Shown: piece by piece, positions 32,801 to 44,304 of the stretch | How the letters are laid out: each line of letters begins with the position of its first letter | Position numbering within the stretch: position 1 is the first letter of the stretch | Origin: Siphonodentalium dalli | Lineage: Eukaryota; Mollusca; Scaphopoda; Gadilida; Siphonodentaliidae | Assembly (NCBI GenBank): GCA_032622095.1 | Contig: CP136067.1 | Coordinates: 75,480,705 to 75,544,704, forward strand | Length of the DNA: 64,000 nt | Reading direction: 5' to 3' | Notes under the pieces: generated by a model | Told to the model about the DNA's origin: nothing | The model's input: only the letters and a program-made list of their open reading frames with translations | Databases searched by the model: none | Made by a program: the position numbers and the translations under genes

Positions 32801-32890
32801 CTAGGGGTGGATTTTATTTGTGTAAGTGGCGGTTTCATGCTTCCGCATTTATAGACCTATTTCGATACCGGAAAAAAATCAAAAGCGAAT

Positions 32891-34695
32891 ATTATTAGGT
32901 ATAATTTGGGGATTAAATCGCGGCCACTGAACACAGTAGTGAAAGAGTCTTAGTCTGGCTCCCGTCGTCCAGTACTTAAATGCTATTTCACGATGCTTAC
33001 GATCAAAAATATAAGTTAAATTTGTCGATTTCTGGTATGCTTAACCCAGACTCAGATCAACCCACAATTACATGGTGAATTGAGGTTAATATACATATCT
33101 ATAACCGCGTATTAGTGTTTTTCAACGGTTGTCGTAGCTCGTAACTGCCATATGTGTTCAAACTACCTGACAGAGTATATTTGTTAGGCAGGCTCTTGCA
33201 TCAGAAATACTCAGATCGCTCTAATTGAACGCATAAAGTATTGCGGATTTCTCGACAATATCTGTGACCTCTGACTCTGGACATCCGATGCAATTAGTTC
33301 CGAGATACACTTGAAATAATGCTTCATATACCCACAGAAAACTTTTAGTTTATATTGATATAAATGAGATTGTATATGGCCCAGTGATCAATGCCGAATG
33401 ATAGAAGTGGATGTTAATATCAATAAAATCTTCAAACAATATACAATATTCCGTGAAATATTAAGACTGATGAATTATATTCGCTTTGGGAACATAAACG
33501 CCTTTGATATTTTGAGTAAAGTTAGATTTGGACATCCATCTCTGTTGATAACGGTGACTGTAGCTCTGGTTCAGCGTAAAGATGGATGTGCATCATCGAT
33601 TTTATGTGTCTAGAGTATCTTCCACAATCCATTGTCTGTGAATATCAAGGCTCTCAAACACAACGATGCAAAGACAAACCCACGCAAAGATACAAAGAAA
33701 AACCCACGCTCGTACTCGAACATAATAATACCAATTATGAAATGAATTAGATATAGAAAAGAACAAATGCAAACATAGTAGCTATCATACATACTATATC
33801 TCAATACTATACCATTATTTCCTCAAACCGAGGAAGGTTTTACGAAGAGAATACCTTATGAGATATACAGCGAGAGCAAGGTGATGATGATGATGATGAT
33901 GAAATTGGTGATTTGCAGATTGTCTAAACGAAGAATACAAGCCAATATAATAAGAGGATAAACATATATGCACATGTATCTACATGTGTTGTTGTTGGTG
34001 ATGATGATGATAATGATGAAATCATCATCACCATCATCATCATCATCGTGGGAGTACAACATGATACCAGACAAGCTATCCCAAGTTTAATTAATAAATT
34101 CAACAAAAACATAAGAAAGACTGCACACTAGGAAAACAGAAGTGGGGCACATATACATGATGTTGTGGAATTGTGTTATTGTTTCATGAGAAAAAAAATT
34201 ATATGTTAATGAAAACAGTGTACATTGTGAAAACAATATGTTTTCCTACAGCACATTGTGCTATCAAATCTTTGAAAAGGACGGTACGTAATTACATTAT
34301 ACATCAAATTGTTGTAATTTTACATCAAGCAAGCAATCAAATCTGGTAGAATTCCCGCCTTGGAATTTAATATTTTCGTGATTCAAACTTTACGACGTGA
34401 AAATTCAATAGTGTATTTATCGGCGACAATATTATATACGGCAATCACTCCATACAGTAGGACTGAATCTTGCCCTGCTGATTTTATTATATATTATTTA
34501 TCCGGCATTCATTGTGTGGTATACGTATAGTACGAATTAGCGTGAGTACAAAACTTAACTCTATCGGGATTTAGTTACTCCATTTTGTATTTCACGATTC
34601 GTATTTGATCGTAAATTGTTGTTTTTGGGAACCTATTACCTTTTCGGTTGTGGACAGTTGTAAAGACGGCATGAGTTCGGTTCCTTTGATAATGC
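32891..34695. other. Unassigned stretch with GAT/ATC microsatellites
   Basis: (GAT)n lies at 33881-33902. At 33997-34047, (GAT)n is followed by (ATC)n, so the two runs are complementary and can fold. No gene was recognised. Confidence 0.5.
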
Positions 34696-35391
34696 AACAT
34701 GGCGTGATCCAGGCCATAGTTTCACTTCATTCAGACTTCAGTGCTGTGTTGACTGACAGTTGTGACTTAGTATAAAAACACTAGCGCATATCCTGATACA
34801 CGAGGATACAGGTACAATTAACACGAGCTTCGATGTCAACCAATAGTGACAATAACAACAACAACTCAACAAGCAGCCATTTCTATTACAATGTAGAAAA
34901 TGCAATTGACAGGTTGACAGTGTTCAGAATCTGATTCAACAAGTGATTGTTTCAAAGCACATCATCCCACATCCATGTACATTTACAAGAGAGGATATAC
35001 ATGTACTGTGTGCACCAGTGTAATTCACAATATATTCATGGCAAACATGGCATGATGATGATCCATGGTCTCACTTCATTCAGACTTCAGTGCTGCGTTG
35101 ACCATCGTGACTTAGTATCAAAACAGTGGCACATTTACTGATACTGGGGATACAGGTACAATTAACACGGGCTTCGCTGTCAACCAATAGTGACAATAAT
35201 AGCAACAACAATTACTCAACGAGCAGCTATTTCTATTATAATGTTAAAAATGCAGAACTTTGACAGTGTTCAGAATCTGATTCAAGTGATTGTTTCAAAG
35301 CACATCATCCCACATGCATGTACATTTACAAGAGAGGATATACATGTACTACACTACTGTGTGCACCTGTGTAATTCACAAGAACTTCAAA
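34696..35391 (+). repeat. Head-to-tail duplication, period ~348 bp
   Basis: 34696-35043 and 35044-35391 align throughout: TCACTTCATTCAGACTTCAG, GGATACAGGTACAATTAACA, GTCAACCAATAGTGACAATA, AAAGCACATCATCCCACAT and ACAAGAGAGGATATACATGT. Identity is roughly 85-90 percent with small indels. Confidence 0.85.
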
Positions 35392-35735
35392 GTCAACAAC
35401 ACCGTAAACAATAAACTGACGCCGCGCAACTTTACAATTACTCAGACCAATTCATCAATTTTCATTGAAACGTGTGGATATGAGACATTGTCATTATTCG
35501 CCATGTTATTGTCAAGTTACCGGTATTACGATAATTTAACTGGAGTACATGTACACTATTAGTTGGATGTTCTTATCAAATCATCTTAATAGCTGACTCC
35601 CTGATATTTCATGGAAAATGTGCGACTGCAGGAGAACATGGTTGTCAAGTCATTGTGCACAGTTATTATGAGATCTGCTGTTGTCTTGAAGGTTCCTATC
35701 CCAACTAGCTGTTAATTGATACCGGTACCGGTATA

Positions 35736-36259
35736 TACAGTACCAGTCAAAAGGAGTGGTATAATAGTATATTAAGCCGTTTAAGCACGCTATTTTCGCA
35801 CTCAATATCGCAATAATATCGCAAGTGGAAACGCTTATAAGGATGTCGCTTGTGATATTATTGCAATATTTTGCACTAAATATCTCAATATTTTGCGCGT
35901 AATATTGCAACATCGTGCGCTCAAAATTGTGACATTTTAAATAAATTTTTTGCTTCTTCTATATTGTTTATTGTATAAATAGAGACAATGTTTTAGATAT
36001 GTATATAATTATAGTTGTATATGCTATATGTATACTATATGCACAGTATTTATCTAATATTATATAAATATAACACTATCGGGTCTGTATGAAATTTAGC
36101 GCGCTTAGTATCGCAAAATTTTGCGTTGAATATTGCAATAATAAGCGGGACTTATTTTTGGTATTGTGCTATAATCACAAGTTTTTTTCTAAATTGAGCA
36201 CCCTCAATATCACAATAAAGGCGCGCCTAAAAATACCACTTCTTCTGACTGGTACAGTA
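35736..36259. mobile_element. Tc1/mariner-type MITE (520 bp) in TA duplication
   Basis: The element spans 35738-36257. Ends are CAGTACCAGTCAAAAGGAGT and, from the right, CTGTACCAGTCAGAAGAAGT, followed by GGTAT on both sides, with TA on both flanks. Ends of the CAGTxxxxGTCAAAAG type next to TA are the known signature of Tc1/mariner elements. The interior is AT-rich with repeated AATATTGCAAT/ATATCGCAATA words and no transposase frame. Confidence 0.85.
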
Positions 36260-37060
36260 TTGTCATGATGTACGGATTCACCTGTTAAAACAAAAACTGT
36301 TTACAAGTGACTGGACAATTTCATGCCTTATACATGTATACATGTTACCAAAAGTATGCCATTAAGATATTTCACTTTTACATGTACATATTTGAGTTCT
36401 AACTGTGTAGCTTTCTTTTTTATGGCTTAAAAGGGCATGCCGATTCATGTTTTAGAATGGTCGAAATTAGTATTACTCATAACTCAATAGTGATGGGTTG
36501 GCTTATTTTTATTTACAGCCATAATTATACAGTAGTTAGTGAAAGGGTTTCAAAGATAACACATTACGCGTGCGCAGCCTTTTCCAGATTAAATTCCATG
36601 AGGCAGATAACAAGCTTGATCGTCTGCAAACTGCAAAGTTTCATAAGTATCGTAAACTATGATCATAACATAACTACTACATGTACCAGTAAGATGTATT
36701 TTTTAGTTATGAATAATACTAGTTTCGACCATTCAAAAACATATGAATCGTAATGCCTACCGGGAAATCATATTGTCACCATGGCAACCTGGCTAATTCT
36801 ATAGTAAATTAGCAAATAAATAGCAAAACATTGGTGTTGACCCATGACAAATACCATTGGTATCTGTTGGTATGACCTTTATTAGTTACGGTCTTGATAT
36901 TAATTAAACGGTGCTGAACCGTAAAAAAAATACAACGGTCTGACAGTTACTGGTTACGGTCTGCCAGTTACTTCAACAGTTTTATACCGTGGAACATGCT
37001 ATGGATGACCGTATGTTTAACGGTCAAATGTTGGCAGCGATGTTGCGTAATTCAGGTCAA
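36260..37060. other. Unassigned stretch
   Basis: TTACGGTC-type motifs (36895-36970) lead into the repeat that follows. No gene is seen. Confidence 0.35.
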
Positions 37061-37300
37061 CATCCTATGATTTTACGGAGTGGGCAATTTATCATTTTGA
37101 AGGAAGTTCCGTAATTTTACAGAAGGTGTCAATTAAAATTTTGCGCAAGTTCCGTTAATTTAGGTTAACATCCTGTGATTTTACGGAGTGGGAAGTTTAT
37201 CATTTTGAAGGAAGTTCCGTATTTTTACAGCAAATGTGATGGCAGCAAAGTTACCAGCACACTGTGCCGTAAAATTACGGATATTTTTTAACAGTGTACA
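37061..37300 (+). repeat. TTTTACGGAGTGGG tandem repeat with CCGTAAAATTACGG end
   Basis: CATCCT(A/G)TGATTTTACGGAG and TTATCATTTTGAAGGAAGTT occur at 37061 and 37169 (period 108 bp). The segment ends GCCGTAAAATTACGGATATT followed by AACAGTGT. Related to 5625-5745. Confidence 0.7.
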
Positions 37301-37369
37301 GTATAAAGGTTATGCCAGTTATTTCCATCGTTTTAGATGAATTGGACACTGTTCTCACTTAAAGTGCAA

Positions 37370-37690
37370 CATCTCCTCGCGCAAATACGCACATAAGTGA
37401 CCTATAATGTGATTATTTGATTCTGAAATAAGCAGATCATGGACTCATATCCGTTATTCCGTTTTATGGCGGGGGCCACAGCGAAAAACACACGTTAAAG
37501 AGCGTAAACATGATAAGTCATGAATTGGCTTATTTGTGAAATTGTCCGCACGTAATGAAGTTATTGTGAGTCGATAATGTGACTAAAATGCTCTCAATTT
37601 CAGTTCAGTATCGACTAAAAATGAGGCCATTCTAAGCAGAATATCGACCTAAAGCATATTATATTATTAGCAGATAATGTGCGGGTTTTC
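37370..37690 (+). repeat. Dispersed repeat with GAGTCGATAATGTG module (partner at 54290)
   Basis: CCTCGCGCAAATACGCACAT, TGATTCTGAAA, GTTAAAGAGCGTA and GAGTCGATAATGTGACTAAA followed by CATTCTAAGCAGA match the reverse complement of 54290-54570 in order. Confidence 0.7.
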
Positions 37691-38511
37691 GGAAAAACAG
37701 GCTGTAAAGTGAGTGAGATCGACAATGCATGATCGTTATAAAATAACACGTACTGTGCTAGTTAAAACTTGTTACGAACCGTCATCATCTGAACACAGTG
37801 TTTGCATAAATTTCCGATAACCAACGAGGTTGCGTGATGCCCTAAACACAGTAGAATGTAATTTCTCGATAGGAATGAAGGTCGTATCCTTACAGCACGA
37901 ACAACAGTGTTATTCCACACAACAATACAAATAAACAACACACACAACGATGACGTCTGCAAACGCATTTAATGTGTAACTGAAACACAACAATGTGGAT
38001 TCCAGAAGCATGATGGGTAAATTGCGAAAGAAAGGAAAATGGCAAAACGGTGGCAGTAGTGGCTGAAACAAATATACCCGCATTCGAAATATAAAATAAC
38101 ACTTTACCTGCGACAGAAATTTAAAGTGTATGATGTTTCTTCTAAAATGAGATCTGAGTTTGTGCGCATAAAAAGGGTTTGTACCAAAACATAGATAGAA
38201 AGATAGAACGACACAAGTGTGTGAACTGGTTAACGTTATTGCACGAGTTTGTTGTGATACATACGATGGTAAAACGAGAACCATAGGTTATAGTTTTACC
38301 TTGCGACACGACAAAGTATCACACAACTGTTTTGTTATATTTATTGCACTCTGACGAGAATAGATTGTAATATAGTGAAATTTAGGTCGATATCGTTTTA
38401 TTTAATGGAACAAACGTGTGCTTTGTGTAGATTATACCTCATAATTTAGCGAAGCAATGTTCTGTTAAAGTTGACGTCGCCAATGGCGTTTTTTGACGTA
38501 ATCGGTTTGTT
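37691..38511. other. Unassigned stretch
   Basis: Minus-strand ORFs up to 124 codons are rich in F, C and L without domain pattern. No repeat partner found. Confidence 0.35.
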
Positions 38512-38750
38512 TTGTTCAAGGGGTATAGCGTGGTAACGTCGCAAGGGCTATACTTCGTCCAAACCTGCGGGCCATGTTCACTAAAAAGTGGACCAGTTGA
38601 ACGTCACGGATTTGCCAGTCAAGTTTTAAGATACAATTGAACGACAAAGAAGGTATATATCACTCCGTTTTCGACAACGAGTCGTGAGTCGGAAAGATTG
38701 GACGAAGTATCGCTCCTGGGACGTTACCCCGCTACCTGTTCAATGACAAT
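38512..38750. repeat. Inverted repeat, ~50-bp arms
   Basis: TTGTTCAAGGGGTATAGCGT...ACTTCGTCCAA (38512-38562) pairs with TTGGACGAAGTATCGCTCCT...GTTCAATGACAA (38697-38750). Confidence 0.6.
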
Positions 38751-40074
38751 ACAACACTTTTTATTGAATGCTTTAAATTTTTAGTATTTTGCTGCATTTC
38801 GCTAAAATTAAACGAATGGGTGTGAAATATATAAAGTAAATCCTCATTTGGAAGTACTCTATCAAAACGTTTTCGTTGATAAATCCATATTACTATACGA
38901 TAGATCAATATTTATGCTAAAGTGTTTGGACTTTAAAGGACACTATTAGATACCACACAGCTGTAGTTGCTGAATTCACACAACTCTCCCATTGCGTGTT
39001 GGATGTTATATTGTTTTGGCGATTGATTTGAGCATCTGGTTCAACTTAGTAGATGTTTCCATTTGATGTGATACAGTCGATGGCCAACAATTTTCTGAGC
39101 ATCTGGGAATGAATAATTTAATTTAGCCTTAATATATTTTGTTCTATACATTTTGGATTCAAAGTTATCATCGAGACATGAACGATTAAATGCCGAATGT
39201 CCTATAGACACTCAGACAGCTTGATGATTTACTTGGATGTGAGCCATTCGTGTGTCATGACCTGGTGCATGCAGAACACCGTGCGCATATAGAGTCTTCG
39301 CTCTTGCAATTCTCTATATCATGGCGATACGTATCTTTTGGCACTTAAACCACCGCAAATGTGATCGTACAACATTAATTTTGTCGGTGGCAATTTTATG
39401 CATCTAATCTCCAAATTCGGTGAATGCTGAAATCGATTGAATATCAGAACTTTTTAATAGCACATTTGGCCATCAATTGTTATGACATTCCACGAACATT
39501 TATGTATTGATAAATTATCATAATAATTATGTTCTTAACTGAGCGCCGATTAACTTGCTTGGGGGAAAACTGCCGAACCATATTAGAGATCAGATTACAA
39601 ATTTTTAAGTAGTCTTTGAAACAAGTTCTACAATAATTTATAAATACCATTTTCCTTGTTGCAAGGCAATATTTCGTTTTTTTTAACGTTAGAACACGAA
39701 CGCATTTCCTTTATTCCCGAACGCCATTGAGATATTCCGGTGACAGGCTAGTCATCTAAATAGTTTATTTTTGGCACATCAAGTGCATCTTCCAAAAGAT
39801 GTGGAGTTATATATTCCTCGCATATTAGGGATGAAGTAACGTATTCGATTTTATTTCTATCATTTTAAGAATGTATCTTAAAGCATGTATTATCGCATCA
39901 TGTTATATCGGAAATATACATAATGCTGCTCATGTCGCGTGATTTGACGCCTTTCTATTGACACACATTATTGTAAATTTGTTTCTCCATACCTGTATGT
40001 ATTAGGTGATGAGAATAAAGAATTGAACACCACTGATTTGTAAACACTTCGCATGGACTAGATTCGAGAGCGTT
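38751..40074. other. Unassigned AT-rich stretch
   Basis: No gene, microsatellite or repeat partner was recognised. Confidence 0.35.
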
Positions 40075-40530
40075 AAAGGCATAATCCGACCAGACGCTCC
40101 TAAATTACTATTTATTTGGCTTCGGAGGTAAACAAAATATTTGATTCGAGTCGAGGAACCCACCCATCAAAGCTCAGAGTGATCAGATATCGATTTTTGA
40201 AGTTTGTTGTTTTTCGAGATGTGTAATAATATGTGGTCCAGAAACACGTGGTCAAACGGAGGGTCTCGGAAAAGATTGCGGATGAAGATGGATAACTCTA
40301 AAATCAAATGGTAATACGGTACAATTTCGTGATACTTTAGTGATAATACGGCCATATTTTGTTGAACAAAATGTTGATAAATAACAAGTTTTGGGAAATT
40401 TGATACCATAGTTGACAGTGGTTAGCATTATTTTGTTGCAATAAATCGATTCTGACAACTATAGCGTATATATGAAGAAATGTTGTTGTTGCATCTTGGT
40501 GGTATGGGGACCGTCTGATCGGATTGAGTA
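40075..40530 (-). repeat. Dispersed ~0.4-kb repeat, copy 2
   Basis: Reverse-orientation partner of 30768-31165, about 75-80 percent identical. ORFs on the minus strand fall in the repeat. Confidence 0.75.
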
Positions 40531-40779
40531 CCATTAATATCTATACGGAATGCCCATATTTCGGATATAGTTTTTATCCGCTTGTCAAATAATTTATCTT
40601 ACAGCAAATGTTTACAGACAAAAAACATGTCTGCGCAAGGATGACATTAAACTATACACCACTTTGATCCCTTTGTTGTGATCATTCGCCGATGCTTTGT
40701 ATAAATTTCCATTGCACAAAATTGAATACAAAGGTATAAGTCTATTCCTTAACTGTTTCCATCGGAGTGCATCTTATTT

Positions 40780-41220
40780 TGAAGGTAGTTTGTTTGTTAC
40801 TTGTTTCCTGAATATCATGCATTTAGTGTTCTGAATATTTACTTCTAATCTATTCCTTGTGTTATAATCATCTAACCTATTAAAATATCTTTGCATATAT
40901 TGAGCAGTTTTTCTGATAGAATAGCTAGTTTGCACGAGCCATCAAATTCGGCGCTAATATCGTCACTAAATATGATGAAAAGTGCGGGGAAATAATAACC
41001 ATTGCATGTCTAAACGCCAATATTCGAAAGCCAATGAGTCCCATAACATTGGCTAGTTGGTAGCGAATAATAACTTCATTCAGTAATATTGCCATTAACA
41101 CCAATATGTTTCAATTTAGCACTGTATCAAATGCCTTCCGAAAGTCTACAAATACTACAGAGGTTTTGCCTCATTCAGGTACTTAGTAATTACCGATTGA
41201 AAATGAACGTCATTAGATAG
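40780..41220 (-). pseudogene. LINE reverse-transcriptase fragment
   Basis: Read on the minus strand: VVFVDFRKAFDTVLN (about 41115-41160) is RT motif A with its catalytic Asp. After a diverged, frameshifted stretch come MQRYFNRLDDYNTRNRLEVN and TKCMIFRK (about 40800-40895), the segment just after the YADD box in these enzymes. The YADD box itself is not readable. Multiple stops and frame changes show a dead copy, too broken to appear as one ORF. Confidence 0.7.
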
Positions 41221-41805
41221 ATGCCGTTGACATCAGCCGACTTAAAGGGCACATATGAGCAACAAAGAGAGTTCCTGATCAGTGTGGAAGATATGTAGGA
41301 ACAATGGTACAGATGGGTCACGTAATCAAAGAATTGTTATGAGATAGTCGCCTTTGACATCATATGACTTAATTTTTTAAGCGTTTATTGTCAGCCCAGA
41401 CGATATGTGGGAAACTTGGTGCTCAAAGGCAAAATTACGGGAATGTCATGTGATCTCATGTTGACGTGGACCTTTAAATGTGGACGATTTAAGGATGCAT
41501 TAATAATTAGCAACAAAGAGCGTTTATTATCAACTTAAAATTAAATGTAACTTTATCTGGAGTCATGAATAGGTGCTGTTTATCCCAGTTGACTAATCAT
41601 TATTTAAAATGACTTGAGAGGCCACCAATAAATTACGCATTCTTCACAGAGCAACGCCGGTACCCCAGCTGGTTACTTATAATATCACTATCATAAAAAA
41701 ATTTGACAATTCGTGTATTAACTATTATGTTAAATAGTTTACGAATATAACTGATCAATGGCTCTGTAATTGTTTGGATCATGACGATCACCTTTTTTTT
41801 TTATA

Positions 41806-42011
41806 GATATGCGTATAGACTCGTTCCAACTGTAGGACAATACGAAGAGTTCAGAACCAAATTAAACAGCTTTGTTAAGTATTGTACAAGAATTGGTTCA
41901 ACCGCTTTGAAGACTTTCACAGCACGTCAGGCCTCACTGCCTGGAGATTTATTATTTTTCAAACTCTTCAGACGCCTGTTATTCCCGCGTGTGAAAATTA
42001 ATCAATATTGA
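41806..42011 (+). CDS. Candidate 3'-terminal exon, unknown protein
   Basis: A long pyrimidine tract ends in ATAG at about 41806. It is followed by 68 open codons (YAYRLVPTVGQYEEFRTKLN ... LFFKLFRRLLFPRVK) and a stop at 42009-42011. AATAAA occurs at 42221. The peptide has a balanced, protein-like composition and a basic-hydrophobic end. I do not recognise it, and no upstream exon was found. A relic of a mobile element is equally possible. Confidence 0.25.
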
Positions 42012-42245
42012 GAGAGCATATGATGTTATATTTGTCTGTTTTACATAGGAATGTTTCTCTTTTTCTCGATCAGTGTTGTTGCAATATAAATGTCAGTTTT
42101 GCATAGGAATATTTCTCTATCTCGATGAGTGTTGTGCAATATAAATCATTTAAGAATTTGGCGGTAGTATCCGGATAAAATCCTCGTTATCCTTCCTACT
42201 ATCACCTCTCTCTTGTTTCAATAAACTTCCAGTATATTAATTCGG

Positions 42246-42742
42246 TTTCTGTGTTTTTAAATAATATAGCAAATCTTTAGCGAAATAAATTCGCACTCTA
42301 TTTAGCTTTCCTTTTGAATGCTTTCATGGCTGGACAACATGTTTCAATACAACTTATGTTAAAGCGGGGGCTCTCTCATATCGGCGCAGCCTTTTGCATT
42401 ATACCTTTCAGTGTTTTACATGTATCTATAATCACACACCATCTGCATTCACACAATTACCCTCCGTAAGAATCAGTACAAATCGCGATACGTTTACACG
42501 AATGTTTCAGACGTTCATCGGACAAAAACTGAAGTCGACACTTCATAAAAAGTGTGCACATGCTCGGTGCGTGGTGTCCACTTCACAAAAAGTGACGAAC
42601 CACCTACGTCACTTCAAGCTGCGTGTTGTTATTTGGATACTGTGTTGGAATTAGAACACTATAATTGTGTTACTTACAATTGTGGTAGTTTTGAAAAGTT
42701 GTTCAAATTATTAATGTTCTATTCGATGTACTGGTATATGAT
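42246..42742. other. Unassigned stretch
   Basis: No recognised feature. The ORF at 42394-42654 has no domain. Confidence 0.35.
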
Positions 42743-42892
42743 TATAAGAAATGACTTGCAGGTCGATTGGGGTCATTGGATTTTGACCAGCAGAGTAATT
42801 AAACAAAGTGTGTGAATCCCTTCTGGATACACACAATTTCTTCAGTTACTCTGCTGGTCAAATTCCAACGATCCCAAGTCATTTCTTATATA
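42740..42892. repeat. Fold-back, ~57-bp arms
   Basis: ATAAGAAATGACTTG...TTTTGACCAGCAGAGTAATT pairs with AGTTACTCTGCTGGTCAAAT...CAAGTCATTTCTTAT around a ~28-bp loop. Confidence 0.75.
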
Positions 42893-43211
42893 GACCATCT
42901 ACGTATTTTATTTTATATTATTCTATTTTCACACTTTTTGAAGCCGACTTATTAAGGCTATTAAGAAGTTCGATAAAGTCAGTTACAACTTTTCCGTGCC
43001 ATTTTTTGTGTCTTCAAAACGCGATACTTTGAACCTCGATAACTCATCTTGGAAATTATTACTGTTAACAGTTATTATTGCCTTGTTGGCAATATCTTTA
43101 GTTCATTTTATGAACATTTTGGTACAGTAGGCCTATATATATTCATAATAAAACATTTTATCGCAAGTAGTACTGTCTTGAACATATTATATGTGAGCAG
43201 CAAGTTATAAG

Positions 43212-43343
43212 TTACAGGGCGAGTTGTTGCCAGATACGGTTTCATATGAGGCGAAGGGAGATTAATATTGGGCGAGCCGAGCACGATATTAATCTCGCTG
43301 AGCCTCATATGTCACCGTAGACGGCAACTACGAGTCCTGTAAT
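43212..43343. repeat. Fold-back with GGGCGAGCCGAGC core
   Basis: TTACAGGGCGAGTTGTTGCC...TCATATGAGGC...GAGATTAATAT pairs with ATATTAATCTCGC...GCCTCATATG...GGCAACTACGAGTCCTGTAA. The centre is GGGCGAGCCGAGCACG. Confidence 0.75.
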
Positions 43344-44259
43344 GATTTTATCATGCTTTCCGTGTGAGAATTTGAATTACTTGTACGAAGTTAATAGATT
43401 CTAGTAAGTTAAATGTGTTGTCTTGGGTCATTAACGTATGTAACGTCACAGTGACGCGCCATGGTCGTTGAACGTCAACGCATTGAGTCAATGGCTAACC
43501 ACCTGAATTGGGACAACAAATTGAGTTCGCTAGTTAATTTATAAGTCTTTAGAATTCCTCAAATATGCAGGTTTCGTTACATGGTACTATGTCTTTAAAT
43601 TCACAGAAAATGATTTTCGACTGATATCCCTTTTTGACGCCAAATAAACCGAAAATATCCCAAGGCGGCAAAGTTCCAGGAAAAACAAGATGGCGTCTAT
43701 CCATATACCCACTGTGGGTTTCAATATGGGTTCGGTGTCAATCAAGGTAAACCTAATATGCCACCATCTCATGTCAGTAGATCTTCATTCTCATTGGTCA
43801 ATCTAATAGGCCAGCATGATAATTGACATTTGCGGAAACTTTTCATGCAAAAAAATCATGTCCGTTTAGCAGGAAATTCGCCATTAAATCTTGTGTTTCC
43901 GTAACTAGTGTCAGAACCGCATTAAAATAATGTCACATTTTAGACCACGCCATAATATTCAAGCTTCACTACAAAGGGTTCATTCCTGTGACAATGGCTA
44001 TTTTACCTATGGGCAATCATAGGGAAGAGGTGTGATGATTATTTTATGCAAAAAGCACAAAAGGGTATTGACCAATCAGGGCCCACTGTAGATTTTATTT
44101 TCTCCTATATATTCCTCCATCATCCGCTAGATGTCACTCCGAACCCTATTTACACCAGTGTAACCTGAAGCAGCTTTGCATAAAGGGAGAATCTCAGGCT
44201 GCCGCCCATAATGGTTTACTGGATCATCTGAACTTTCTCGCGCAGCAATTTTATCAATT
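43344..44259. other. Unassigned stretch
   Basis: No gene or repeat partner recognised. Confidence 0.35.

Positions 44260-44301
<42 letters not shown>
44260..44301. repeat. TA microsatellite, ~20 units
   Basis: Uninterrupted (AT)n run, then GCATG. Confidence 0.95.

Positions 44302-44304
<3 letters not shown>

Larger units (their letters stand above)
29600..32890. mobile_element. ~3.3-kb fold-back with tandem-palindrome arms
   Basis: The left arm (29620-30120) and right arm (about 32440-32850) are reverse complements. They share ACGGAAGCATG(G/A)AGCCGCCA, CCACCCCTAGATCGGCGTAT, GTGAATAAAGACAAGGAGAC, TTGGTCTATTGTGG and the matching G-run (30067-30087)/C-run (32503-32516). Within the left half, a second and third diverged copy of arm modules lie at 30240-30540 and 30595-30700 (GGCTCAAAACTTTTAAA, TCTGAGATATG). 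Bases 30768-31165 hold a separate dispersed repeat. Bases 31170-32430 are unassigned. No transposase is recognisable. Superfamily unknown. Confidence 0.75.

Noticed and set aside
33997-34047. Regulatory hairpin
   Set aside because: GAT/ATC runs are ordinary microsatellites; complementarity follows from composition.
34696-35391. LTR pair
   Set aside because: The two copies are directly adjacent with no internal region, and lack TG...CA ends.
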